Assembly: GCA_964017065.1 (NCBI GenBank)
Contig: OZ024785.1
Span: 11,735,086-11,799,085 of the forward strand
Direction of reading: 5' to 3'
Origin: Haliclona indistincta
Taxonomy: Eukaryota; Porifera; Demospongiae; Haplosclerida; Chalinidae
Length of the DNA stretch: 64,000 nt
A program made the translations under genes and the position numbers. Below, one piece after another: positions 50,901 through 60,769 of this stretch. The notes beneath the pieces are model-generated. The model saw nothing but the letters and a program-made list of their open reading frames with translations. It was not told the DNA's origin and did not search any database. Numbering within the stretch: position 1 is the stretch's first letter; the number at the start of each line of letters is the position of its first letter.

Positions 50901-51031
50901 AAGTCATGTGAGTGGCTCCGCCTAGCTACCGCGTGTACGTACTTCGTGTCGACGTTCAAGATCTAGCCCAGGCGCCTGTTCAAGATCGACAGTGTTACCG
51001 AGTCTACTGACAAATCCCGAGTCCTAAGCAA

Positions 51032-51680
51032 CATGGGACCGACGCAGAAACAAGAAATTTGATATCTACTTGGGGAGAGACGAACGTTCAAAGGCAACTG
51101 GACAGTGTCAAAAGAAACAAAGATATCAACCAAAAGCTAGCGTCGGCTCTTGAGGAGCATGGATTTACCAAATCCTGGAAGCAATGTCGAGTGAAGGTTA
51201 AAAATCTGACACAAAGATATAGAAAGGTCAGGCAAATGATTGTTGTAGTGCTATGATTAATATTTTTACGTTCATTAGATTAAGGACAACAACAATGTAA
51301 GTGGCAAAGGCAGGAAATCATTTCCGTACTTAGACTTAATCGATGAAATTCTGGGCACTAGAGCTGCTTCACAGCCACTAGTTTTACTGGAGAGCGGTGG
51401 TGGCGAAGATCAATTATCTGGACCACCACCCACTCTAGCCACTCCATTGCCGTCAAGTGATCCTTTCGACAATGACGGCGAAGGTTTGTTGTTCTTTATG
51501 AATCTGTGTGTGATAATTATTATATGTATTTTAGAAGCTGACTCGGACATTGAGGATGAATCAGGTAAATCGTAATATCGTATCATAATTACATCTATAA
51601 TAATAATAATTCCTTTGTAGCAGATGTTGTTCAGCCTCTCAATTCAATTACAAGTTCAACTAGTAGTGATAGTTCCTCAG
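51032..51680 (+). pseudogene. Myb/SANT-like gene of a Harbinger-type element
   Basis: Exon 1 (about 51032-51227) encodes TDAETRNLISTWGETNVQRQ, LDSVKRNKDINQKLASALEE and SWKQCRVKVKNLTQRYRK, a Myb/SANT-like (trihelix) DNA-binding domain. The only nearby ATG (51033) is one base out of frame, so there is an early frameshift. After a ~53-bp intron, exon 2 (51281-51484) reads KDNNNVSGKGRKSFPYLDLI, DEILGTR and a Pro/Ser-rich stretch. Short acidic/serine exons follow at 51535-51563 (ADSDIEDES) and 51622-51680. It matches the Myb-like second protein of Harbinger elements that recruits the transposase; no HARBI1 gene is seen here. Confidence 0.65.
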
Positions 51681-51684
51681 GTAA

Positions 51685-52690
51685 GTTTTTTTTTCTAGAA
51701 ATTGAACATGCCTAATCTAAGAATGAACGAATTTCACGAACCCTCGGCGTGGGTGCAATTATAGGGTTGGGTTAGTTAATGCCTAGTATATCAGTAAGTG
51801 GTTTGCAGCAAGAGCCTGATTGCTGGTAGTGGCAAATAGTTAACCAGAAGACAGCTGCTAGCCTCCTAAATTTTGTTTTTGTCGACTTTACGGTAGCTGG
51901 CATGGGGACGAGGATAACTTTCACTTTCTATTCTTTTCCTTGCCTGCTGTTTATTGTTTTGTGGTAGATTTGTATTGAGGAATGCGGCCTGCTGATGTAC
52001 AATTTCAATCAATAAAACCTTACTGTTACTATTATTAGCCGGTACTAATTTAGCGAATTTAGTGATAACATCACTATCGCTAAAAATAGTAGTACACACC
52101 AAACTGTACTGATAAGGTGATAGGAACAAATTTGCGACGATTTTGGCGCGCAGTTGAAGTTTTATAAAGCTGTAAGTAATCGATTCAACACTCTCACTGG
52201 CTGATCTATTCTAGCGTCTATTTGCGTCAAGACAGAACGTGTATAGCCTATAGGTTCAAAAATGTTTCCACATCTGCTGTTGCAATTCGTGAACTGTTGA
52301 CGCCGTGTTGCAGGGCTACGCTGCCATAACTGCTGAAGTTCTATCTGGTCTCACTGGGCGTTTCTTGCTCACTACAGCGGCACGCTTAGAGCGTAGCTGC
52401 TCAAAGTCTAGTACTGTTGTGAAATCGTCTGCTGCACACTTTGCGGCCACGCTATTTCGGAAGTCCAAATTACGTCATCAATCCTGTAGGTTTTATATGG
52501 TGTTCCGGATGCTTACTACTGAACTAAACTACGTAATAGGCTTTCTAATAAATGCCACACCATCATTCCAGTTGAGTTGAAAATCAGCATGACACTTATG
52601 TCTATGGAGAAAAATCAAGAGAAGATAAGAATACTAAACATATAGTCAGCAAGTCAGTTCAGCGTATGACATGAGTAGGTGACAGTACAT
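51685..52690. other. No recognised gene
   Basis: A minus-strand frame (52129-51866; SDVITKFAKLVPANNSNSKV) and a plus-strand frame (52305-52580; LSGLTGRFLLTTAARLERSC) are open but match nothing I know. This may be the decayed rest of the Harbinger-type element. Confidence 0.3.
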
Positions 52691-52694
52691 GATG

Positions 52695-53738
52695 CTAGAT
52701 AGTGAATGAAACAAGAGTGGACGATTCCCGGATATATTTTATAGTTTTAAAGTTAGGTAGCTTGATTATGTTTTCTTCTGTAATATCTTGTCCAGCCATC
52801 ATATCTCGAAGAATGTGTTCAGGAACAGTGAGGGCCGTGAATTTAGAGTCAGCCATGAAGAGAAGCTTAGCAGAAATGACAGTTGGACATGATTTGAATT
52901 TCTGTGTCATATTACAGCCATTCTTGGTGCATCTACCCAAAGGAGGTGTAGAAGGCTCGACACGAGCTTTGCAGCGTAGACAAGTCGAATACTGGTGGAG
53001 ATGGTTTACCGCGACAATTGTAGGGTTCTGTATAATCGTGTACTTGGCTTCTGATGCTGAAGTTTGATAAAGAACTTCTCCAATGTCAGCAATTTGCTTG
53101 ATCAAAGAATTGCTCTTTCCCTTTGTGATATACTTCTTCGAAGCAAATTCCCTCACAACGAAACTTTCAAGGCAATAAGAAGAGTCCTCTTGCAGATCTC
53201 CTATGTTATTCTCCCATAATGTCACTGTCGTAGTGCCTGTATTATCCACAACAAGTACATCTTGTTTTTTGAATTTTCCAGCATCCACTTGATCAAATAC
53301 CGTGTGAACTTTGACCAAAACAGTTACTCTGTCGTATACACTAAAATCTGCCAGATCTTTCAGGTTTACAGGAATTTTTTCATCGAATTCTGTAGGATCG
53401 ACTTCAAATTTTTTCGGTGACTGTGTTATTTTAGTAGTCCCCTTGAGCACAATTTCCATTTTAGAACCTCTGAAAGCATGTTTAATCTCACAATCATCAA
53501 CTTTTATTGGCACTTTTTTTTCCATAAAATCAGATAGCTCTTGTCTGTGTGATAGTTCGAATCCTACTAGTCTTGCTCTTGCCTTATTATCGACAAGGTA
53601 ACTGTCAAAAAAAGGAGAACGAGTACCTTTCTTAATAGGCGAAAGTGCGGTAAGTACACCGTGTACGGTTGCAGTGGATTCTTCTTTGAGGTTTGCCAGA
53701 TCGGGTATAGCTGTGGTTTCTTCAGTTCCAGCAGCCAT
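52695..53738 (-). CDS. Intact OB-fold (RPA-like) protein
   Basis: From the minus-strand ATG at 53738 (MAAGTEETTAIPDLANLKEE) the frame is open for 347 residues. It has at least two OB-like segments: ESTATVHGVLTALSPIKKG through KVPIKVDDCEIKHAFRGSK, and FSVYDRVTVLVKVHTVFDQV with KKQDVLVVDNTGTTTVTLWE, SSYCLESFVVREFASKKYI. A four-cysteine zinc ribbon follows (CLRCKARVEP..GRCTKNGC), as in the RPA70 C-terminal fold. Single-stranded DNA binding is inferred. The decayed gene at 5499-5935 carries the same central block, so this is a multicopy family probably linked to mobile elements. A longer N-terminus without better start context (to 53804) is possible. Confidence 0.75.
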   Translation of the reverse strand: MAAGTEETTAIPDLANLKEESTATVHGVLTALSPIKKGTRSPFFDSYLVDNKARARLVGFELSHRQELSDFMEKKVPIKVDDCEIKHAFRGSKMEIVLKGTTKITQSPKKFEVDPTEFDEKIPVNLKDLADFSVYDRVTVLVKVHTVFDQVDAGKFKKQDVLVVDNTGTTTVTLWENNIGDLQEDSSYCLESFVVREFASKKYITKGKSNSLIKQIADIGEVLYQTSASEAKYTIIQNPTIVAVNHLHQYSTCLRCKARVEPSTPPLGRCTKNGCNMTQKFKSCPTVISAKLLFMADSKFTALTVPEHILRDMMAGQDITEENIIKLPNFKTIKYIRESSTLVSFTI

Positions 53739-53739
53739 T

Positions 53740-54240
53740 GTATATTTCAAGAAGTAATACCTAATAATGCAAAGTGTAAAGTTTATTTTAGGACTTGTGA
53801 ACATGTTACATTACAATTGGGATGGTCTTGGTTTCAACACCTTGGCTACTGAATATTGATTAAATGAAATAGTATCAAGAGGACATTGTTTGCTAATGGA
53901 TGCCTTAAAAAGTTTTACTGCACATAGTGATCAAGCTTAAAGAACATGAATTTCAAAACACAGGAGTAAAAATTTATAAGACTAAAACTATAAACTACAG
54001 TGGTTGTGTTTAGTACAGTACTTACTGCAACAAGCCTGAGAGGTAACAGTAGACGAGGTAAAGAGAGGAGGACTGATCGGAGAAATGGAAGAAGACTTAA
54101 CTGTCGCTGCGCTGACTGGATAGCAAAGAATGCTTGGAAATGATAACCGTAACAGTATAGAAACTGCTGGTCTGGACCGTACCGAGACAGACTGACTGGA
54201 TATAACCACGATAACACACTCGATCGACGCTAATATGAAC
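53740..54240. other. No recognised gene
   Basis: Spacer upstream of the antisense OB-fold gene; its promoter is expected just above 53738. No motif stands out. Confidence 0.4.
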
Positions 54241-54243
54241 TGA

Positions 54244-54528
54244 ATGGACGGAAATAGGACAGTGACTGAAAATAGATGGTATAGACAATGGATGGAGACT
54301 GCAGCAACACGGAAAGAATGGTATAGACAATGGATGGAGACTGCAGCAACACGGAAAGAATGGTATAGACAATGGATGGAGAATGCAGCAACACGGACAG
54401 AAGATCTAGATCACGTACGTGTAGAAAACCGTCGATGTGAGCACACATGCGAAGCGACACTCGGCACGCATGCTCAAAAGAAAAGAAAGGCGCGAAAGCT
54501 GGAGTGCATAGATAAGTACAATTATTAG
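54244..54528 (+). CDS. Hypothetical ORF containing a coding 42-bp repeat
   Basis: A 94-codon frame from ATG 54244 encodes three copies of a 14-residue unit WYRQWMETAATRKE (last copy WMENAATRTE), then a Cys/His-containing basic tail (CEHTCEATLGTHAQKKRKAR). The 42-bp unit length keeps the frame. A minus-strand frame over the same repeat is equally open, so coding status is uncertain. Confidence 0.35.
   Translation: MDGNRTVTENRWYRQWMETAATRKEWYRQWMETAATRKEWYRQWMENAATRTEDLDHVRVENRRCEHTCEATLGTHAQKKRKARKLECIDKYNY
54276..54401. repeat. Three tandem 42-bp units
   Basis: Units start at 54276, 54318 and 54360 with ATGGTATAGACAATGGATGG. Copies 1 and 2 are identical, copy 3 differs at two positions. Confidence 0.95.
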
Positions 54529-54539
54529 ATAAGTACAAT

Positions 54540-55190
54540 TGTTTTAGCTTATGTCGTATAAAGTCTTCTACTGTATGCTGTGTGTATTACTTTGAAATTA
54601 GAAATCAAGCCTAGGACCACGTGGCAAAGTTATCATAGGCAGTCCTTTGACAACAATGGACAATAGGATGATTCCAACGGTCTTGACTGTATTGTCACTA
54701 TAGTACGCTTTAATATGTTCTACCCTTCCTGGAATACACTCATAAAACCAACTGCTTCTTATTATGAATCAAAGATTTCACAAAACCCTTGGCGTGCTCA
54801 TGCATAATTTTTATAGTTGCTCTTAAATTTCTACAAACTATTGTTGATGTTCCGAGAAACTCATGTCCAAGAATGCCACATGTATGCGAACTTGAGAATG
54901 AAAGCAACCAATCCTGTAAACGCTAATAATGCGCAAATAGCACTGTTGTTGAACCAGGAAAGTGCTAATAAAAATTAATAATTATTTTTTGATTGACAAA
55001 ATAATGCAAAAAAAAAAATTTCATACAAACTTTGACCTCAATAATTATAATTTTTGTTGTTGAAAATTTCCAATGGTAAGAATACAATAATACTAATGAC
55101 AATAGGAAAGCGGCGACCGAGTGAATCCTGGTGACATTGTGTCCATGCATGACCACATGGTATTTGATATAAGGTTAATATTGTCCATGA
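54540..55190. other. Non-coding spacer
   Basis: AT-rich with an A9 run near 55009. No gene recognised. Confidence 0.4.
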
Positions 55191-55194
55191 GACA

Positions 55195-55530
55195 GAATGG
55201 CAGGTATCGTTGTTCATCGAATCAGCAGTAGAAGTGTTGTCCATCACAGCAGCAGTAAAAGTCACACACAGAACGGCAGGTATTATCGTCCTTTGAATCA
55301 GCAGTTGTACATCACACACAGAATGGCAGGTATTATCGTCCTTTGAATCAGCAGTAGAAGTCACACACAGAACGGCAGGTATTATCGTCCATTGAATCAG
55401 CAGTTGTACATCACACACAGAATGGCAGGTATTATCGTCCTTTGAATCAGCAGTAGAAGTCACACACAGAACGGCAGGTATTATCGTTCATTGAATCAGC
55501 AGTTGTACATCACACACAGAATATTATTGT
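55195..55530. repeat. Dimeric minisatellite, about 100-bp higher-order unit
   Basis: Two alternating ~50-bp half-units share CACACACAGAAxGGCAGGTA and ATTATCGTCCxTTGAATCAG. One half carries CAGTTGTACATCA and the other CAGTAGAAGTCA. About three dimers are present. The minus-strand ORF 55038-55463 is a translation of this repeat. Confidence 0.9.
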
Positions 55531-55737
55531 CCATGGAAAACAGTGCTGATTGAACATGTAACGTACAGGTGTAGTTGCCATCAGAGAATAATTTCACCAA
55601 CAGACGCATTTGCCCTTTACAAAACAGGATGGATTCACTCGGTCACATGAAAATAAATCAATAACAAAATTAATGCACTTGTGCTTAAAAAAACAACAAA
55701 TAATTATAATAAAATTTAATAAATAGAAAATAAATTT

Positions 55738-55870
55738 GGTTGGTATTGGATTGTATTGGATTGTATTGGATTGATTGTATTGGATTGATTGGATTGATTG
55801 GATTGGATTGGATTGTATTGGATTGTATGAGATTGATTGGATTGATTGGATTGATTGTATTGTATTGTGT
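55738..55870. repeat. (ATTGG/ATTGT)n pentanucleotide-like microsatellite
   Basis: Interspersed GGATTGATT, GGATTGTATT and GGATT units form an almost pure T/G/A tract on the plus strand. Confidence 0.95.
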
Positions 55871-55948
55871 GACTCATAAGAGACACTGATTGGTGACTCA
55901 CAAGGAGACACAAGCTATACATGTAGCCATAGGCAATACTAGAGGTAG

Positions 55949-56389
55949 CTATTGCAATAGTAATGAACAGTACACAGTATCATGATCACTATAATAGGTG
56001 TCCTGTACTTCTGCTATGGCATTACAAGATACATTACTGCAATACACATGGTCAATGAGAGTACCATTGGCTGTTGTTGGTGACTGAACTAGTTGTACAT
56101 ACCCATTACTAGTCATAAAATTGAGCAATCTGGAATCAAGCTTCTGTAAAAGGTCTTCGTTAAAGTCTCCCACAATAATACAAGGTGTTATTGACTTAGG
56201 TGTTTGGTGTAATACTTTTGAAAGTATGGCATTCAAATTAGCTAGTGATGCATTAGGTGACCTGTACAATACCGCAACTTGTAGTATGTTACTATTGAGT
56301 AATACCAGGCTAGTACACAGTGCTTCAATACCACTAGCTGTGAATGAATGTGATTCAGTTAGCTGGATATCTTGGGAGACACAAATCAT
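55949..56389 (-). pseudogene. LINE endonuclease-domain fragment
   Basis: The minus-strand frame (146 residues) contains LQVAVLYRSPNASLANLNAI, CIIVGDFNEDLLQKLDSRLL, TTANGTLIDHVYCSNVSCN and YYSDHDTVYCSLLLQ, then a stop. GDFN, LIDHV and SDH are the C-terminal catalytic motifs of the APE-type endonuclease of non-LTR retrotransposons. The N-terminal part and reverse transcriptase are missing. Because it ends cleanly right after the SDH motif, a stand-alone copied endonuclease is an alternative. Confidence 0.75.
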
Positions 56390-56419
56390 TACATCATTAC
56401 ATATTCTATCTCAGTTCCT

Positions 56420-56882
56420 ACCTGAAGGAGTATGAGGCACACTTGAGTCAAGCGATGGCAGAGAGGACCACTTATCGTGAGATATGCAAGGAGACACAAG
56501 AGATCTGGGAGACACACAACACCACTCCCACTCCTTCATTACCATGGCGACCATCAAAAGCTCACTACAGCTTCGATTTCGCCCAGCAGTTCCACTATCC
56601 AAGTGACCCACTTCAACCTGGTCCCATCTACTTTTTAACTCCTCGAAAGTGTGGGCAGTTCGGCGTATGCTGTGAAGCAATTCCTCGTCATGTTAGTCTC
56701 ATAACTATTATGCAACGTAATGCCTTCAATAACTAGGTCAACTACCTTATTGCCGAGTCTGTCGCTGCTGGCAAAGGAGCCAATACTGTTATCAGTTTGT
56801 TACATCACTACTTTAACTGTCATGGCCTCCAAGAATATCATGCTATGCTAAATGCAGACAAATGTTCTGGACAGACCTACCA
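56420..56882 (+). pseudogene. DUF7869-type transposon gene fragment
   Basis: The frame to 56691 reads AMAERTTYREICKETQEIWE, KAHYSFDFAQQFHYPSDPLQ, PGPIYFLTPRKCGQFGVCCE and AIPRH|GTTAGT. A 45-bp intron ending AACTAG leads into VNYLIAESVAAGKGANTVIS, LLHHYFNCHGLQEYHAML and NADKCSGQT. The phrases HYSFDFAQQ, PGPIYFxTPRKCGxFGVCCE and NADxCSGQ are characteristic of a widespread animal transposon protein family (DUF7869-like, by memory). Homology stops after CSGQ, so it is truncated. Confidence 0.65.
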
Positions 56883-56904
56883 AATTACATTCAAGTTGAT
56901 ATAA

Positions 56905-57640
56905 TTGGCCTCTCCATCTACGCTAGAGGCACGGCCTGGGTGGCGTACGACAGGATTTATCAGCAGCCAGAAGTCTGGACAGAGCTTTGGAGGACTCGGC
57001 CCTCTACAACGAGGCATTTGTGGTTTATTGCGAAGTTTATTGCAAGTTTATTTGGAAGCGTGGGAGACCAGTGAGTTGAGTCTATAAATGTTTCGTTTAG
57101 CACTGTCGAATGTGTGTAAGCCAGCACAGCTAATCGTGTACAGCGACTACAGGGGGTGCTACAGCATCACCACTTAATTTGACTGGATCAGGTTTATAAC
57201 GCATTGGAGCCGAAGCAAACCTGGTTGGTATTGTGGAATTAGAATTAGTAGAGTAGGACCATGAAGCAAGACTTGTTTGAAACATAGAAGCTCACTCTGA
57301 CCAATTACATGTATTTTATTTGCAAATAAGACTTAGTATCCAATAGTGTAAAGTCATTCTTTAGAAGTCATAAGTATGAATGATCACAAATAACATGATC
57401 AATAGACATAGCGCTTGCCATGGGAGACATGCAAACTGGTATGGCATGGAAGGTTGCTCTTATGGATAATGTGCCTCTTATAGGAAGAGATGAACGTTTG
57501 GCAATTCTTGTGTCAGCAGCTATGACTTCAGCTCTTGGTAGGCGATTGCTAGTCTCCTTTCTGCTAGGTTCATCATTGAATGATGGCATCTCCTCTGCGG
57601 CGGCTGCCCTAAAAATTAGTAACGGTTAGGTGCATTAATC
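56905..57640 (+). other. Unassigned open frames
   Basis: 56905-57087 (GFISSQKSGQSFGGLGPLQR, then GICGLLRSLLQVYLEAW) has a Gly-rich then hydrophobic pattern. 57420-57629 (MQTGMAWKVALMDNVPLIGR; SAAAALKISNG) starts with ATG and is protein-like. Neither is recognised. Confidence 0.3.
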
Positions 57641-57825
57641 ACATTAAGATAGCCCAAACAACGTGCTTTATACCTAGCCCAAAAAAGGGGGAGCAACTGC
57701 TAGCAACTGCATGTCCATCATTGACGTCATGCAGGTGGTCACACGTGGAACATTATCAGTCGTAAAGGCATCGAAGTCACTGGCACGTCGTGTAGAGAGC
57801 TGTTCTAGCAGCATCGAGTATTAGT

Positions 57826-59236
57826 TTGAAGCCAGAATACAGAGTCGACGTTATGGCTGAACGACCTACCAGCAACAAAAAGGAGTCCAGCCAGCGCTCG
57901 CTGATCGTCAAAAATGGAGAAATCGGATTAATGAGACAGGGATCGTTTCAGCCCCATACCAAGTTCTACATGGATATAGTCCATGCCGTCGAGTCGCCAA
58001 AGAATGCTCCACGACTCTATGGCTTTGTTTTCCTTGTGAAATCTACCAATGGATTTGCAAGGTAGGCTACACACAATGCAGCATGTTTGCAGTATGATCA
58101 TGCACTGACGCTAAATTATTACAGGGAATGTTTTGTGAGTACGGATGACACTCAATCTCTGCGATCATTCGTGAAAGCGGCATCAGTCAGCCACCCTTAC
58201 CTTCAGTGTGCAAAAATCTATGACTCTTTGTGGGGTGTGTACATGCTTGGTCTTACAAAATCCTATATACCTACATAGTGGCCAAAGCAAGCTGAAGGTG
58301 TTGGTATCTTGCATTGGGCGACAGCCATGTAGTGATGTCTGGGTTTTCAACCCTGAAGTGCAACTTGATATCAATGGAAGAGAAGTTCCTCCTGATGAAC
58401 AGATGTTTTTTTTATTGGTGAGGTAACACACCAATGGTAGAAAGACCCCACCGGTAACGACTTAGGCGAACCAGAGCTACATCTTCATGGTGGTAACTGT
58501 GCAGGACTGAACAAAAACCGATTCGTTATACACACACATGAGTTCGTTCATAGACAGCAGCAATAGTGAAGCGAGTTGGCAGATGCTCTGAACGCGCTAG
58601 CATGTGAAAGCTTTGACTAGGAGACTGTACAAGACTTGCAGGACTTCATAAGCGACTACTTTGATGATGAAGTAGAAAATTTTTCTGGTATGCAATGAAT
58701 AACTTACTGTTATGCAACGAATAATCACTGCTCACCACAGACGAAGAGCTAGATTGGGAGGAAGACTACTCTCGCTTTTGCAATGTAAGATTGATTGATA
58801 ACAAAAACAATGGTATTAATAAAGATAAATTTTTCAATAGCCACCACCCCAGAGCAAGCCAATTTGTGACCTATGCCAAAGCACCTCAGGAGACACTTGC
58901 CGTCTACACCAAAAATCTTGCTCTTTTGGTGAGCTTTCTATTGCCGCATGAACTACAAGATTAGTATTGATGCATGTTAATAGAAATCACAATTGTTACT
59001 TTCAGAGAAAGTTCATCAGAGACAGACCAACTGCTCGTGAAGCAAACAATTTCTTCTCAGACTTTGGAGAATGGGTAGCAAGCAAGTATTCTTCTACTGA
59101 TCAAGTGGATTGGAGCAACATCTTAGAGGAATATTCTGCTCACAGTTATGGTCCAGCTGCATCTGATGAGAATGGCAGCAGCGAACTGCCTGAACCTCTC
59201 AGCGAAGATGATATTATGTCTGAAATAAGTTCTTAA
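57826..59236 (+). CDS. Putative multi-exon gene, unknown
   Basis: Segment 57854-58062 begins at ATG 57854 (MAERPTSNKKESSQRSLIVK; TKFYMDIVHAVESPKNAPRL) and ends at a donor AAG|GTAGGC. Next, ECFVSTDDTQSLRSFVKAAS (from about 58126); then GKLKVL-like VLVSCIGRQPCSDVWVFNPE (58290-58426); acidic DEELDWEEDYSRFCN (about 58741-58786); a Cys/His-rich SKPICDLCQSTSGDTCRLHQ (58851-58930, donor GTGAGC); and a final exon 59006-59236 (KFIRDRPTAREANNFFSDFG; DWSNILEEYSAHSYGPAA), ending in an acidic tail. Exon-like spacing supports one gene, but joins were not all verified. DVWVxNPxxQ also occurs in large transposon proteins, as I recall. Confidence 0.4.
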
Positions 59237-59341
59237 TCCCCATCAAATTATCAGGAGTAAGTTAGGCTGGACACGTTCAAGCAAAACTTGTTTAGTATTA
59301 GTACATGACAGTCAATGACCTTTGACACGAGACCTTTGTCA

Positions 59342-59404
59342 ATGACACGAGAGGTCATCAGTGGCATAGCGGCTGATTATCTCAAAGAAACAGGGAGAAC
59401 TTCA
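59342..59404 (+). repeat. Second copy of a pogo-like element fragment
   Basis: 63 bp closely match 42100-42163 (both contain ATCAGTGGCATAG and CTGATTATCT), with a few substitutions and one deleted T. It encodes the HTH phrase GIAADYL. Confidence 0.8.
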
Positions 59405-59735
59405 AGTTTAGAGTTTAGGGTTTAGCACGCGGACCAGATCAGCCCTCGATCAGCACTGAGAGAGTTCAAGTTTAGGGTTTAGAATTGAAGTTAGGGCTTA
59501 GGTTCACATTATGTGAAATAATGACATACCATTATACGTGAATTGCCCTTTTTATATTGTGCATTTGAATAACCGGTTATGGGTTTATAGTTATGGGTTG
59601 AGAGGTTAAAATTTCCAACTACATGTGGTTAACAAGGCAACACATGTCAGGTCATATGACATGCATATCTGTCACATGCTTCCATTTACGGTACTGTAGT
59701 AACTGTACAGCTTTAAGAAGATGGCTTTTTTGGGG
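59405..59735. repeat. AGTTTAGGGTTTAG-rich stretch then spacer
   Basis: Several GTTTAGGGTTTAG words occur between 59402 and 59510. They resemble telomere-like TTTAGGG phrases but are interrupted and few. Confidence 0.5.
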
Positions 59736-59841
59736 GGATGCAAGATATGTGTGGAGAAAGATAAAAGACTTGCAGAGATGGAGAAGAGACTTGCAGAGAT
59801 GGCAGAGATAGTGAAAGTGAAAGAGGATGATGTGATTGGGT

Positions 59842-60058
59842 GAAAAACAGGGCATTGGACGAAGATAGGCAAATCTTCCAGCAGCAAAACGCAGTAGAAG
59901 AACTAACGAAAAAGAATGAAGAGTGGAAGAGCATGACAGAAAGAGAATTCGAAGAGGCAGCAGAAAAAGAAGAATGGAAGAGTAAGGCTAAAAGTGAAGA
60001 GGCAGAATAAGAGGAGTGGAAAAAGAAATACCAGGAAAAAGTGATAAGCTTGACATAA
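59842..60058 (+). pseudogene. Coiled-coil coding fragment
   Basis: The frame reads ALDEDRQIFQQQNAVEELTK, KNEEWKSMTEREFEEAAEKE and KSKAKSEEAE, a stop, then EEWKKKYQEKVIS. Heptad-like, strongly charged. Upstream GAAAAGAGACTTGCAGAGATGG-type duplication (about 59765-59800) encodes KRLAEM repeats. Possibly the coil of a transposon accessory protein. Origin unknown. Confidence 0.35.
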
Positions 60059-60059
60059 T

Positions 60060-60765
60060 TCAGAGAGATACAAAATGCAATGGTAGCATTACAACTTGCA
60101 AACCAGTATAAGCAAACAAAACAATGATGCTATACAATTAAAGCTTTTATCGTGCAATAGGTCAGTGGATTTAAAGGTCACTGTTAGTTAGAAACTCTCA
60201 AGAGGTTTGATCTGGTCATGGGAACATCTCCCTAGTACAAGTATTGCTCTCTCTTAGGTGTTACCAAGCTTTTGATAGGATTGTGGACTTAAACTTCATG
60301 ATGCAGGGGAACTGAACATGACGTCCACTCTCAGATCCATACTTGAACACATACCTGAAGAAAAGTATTATTCCCTCCGAAATTACTAGAAAACCACGCG
60401 GGCTGAGTGAGTTGAAGCACTGGGAAACAACAGGGACTGTGAAATGGGTGTTGGAGTATGACATAGTTAGCCTAGTAACCAACGCTAATTTTTAAATTTC
60501 TGCTGTCAAGCAACATGCAAAGGTCTCTCCAACATCATCCATCTATTATTTTTCATAGTTTTATAGTTTCACCACTATACCACACAGGTACTGCGCTTAG
60601 CCTATTGCCTATCTACCGGTTAATTGTTGCAATTGAGCATGTGTATAATCTAGAGAGAGTACACCGGCGGATAGCATTCTGGAAAGCAGAGCACTACGAA
60701 AAGTAATGAATTAGTGAATAGTGAGTTGTTCATGTATTGAGATTGGAAAGTAAATTATTTGTTAT
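60060..60765. other. No recognised gene
   Basis: A minus-strand frame (60482-60261) is open but unrecognised. Confidence 0.35.
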
Positions 60766-60769
60766 AATA

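Noticed and set aside
54276..55530. Possible CRISPR array in the tandem repeats
   Set aside because: The repeats abut directly without unique spacers, and the genome is eukaryotic.
56905..57087. Polinton/adintovirus-like capsid-associated protein from the Gly-rich then hydrophobic pattern
   Set aside because: Similarity is only in composition, and no Polinton genes (polymerase B, integrase, ATPase) lie nearby.
59405..59510. Telomere-like TTTAGGG words
   Set aside because: Few, interrupted and not in a regular array.
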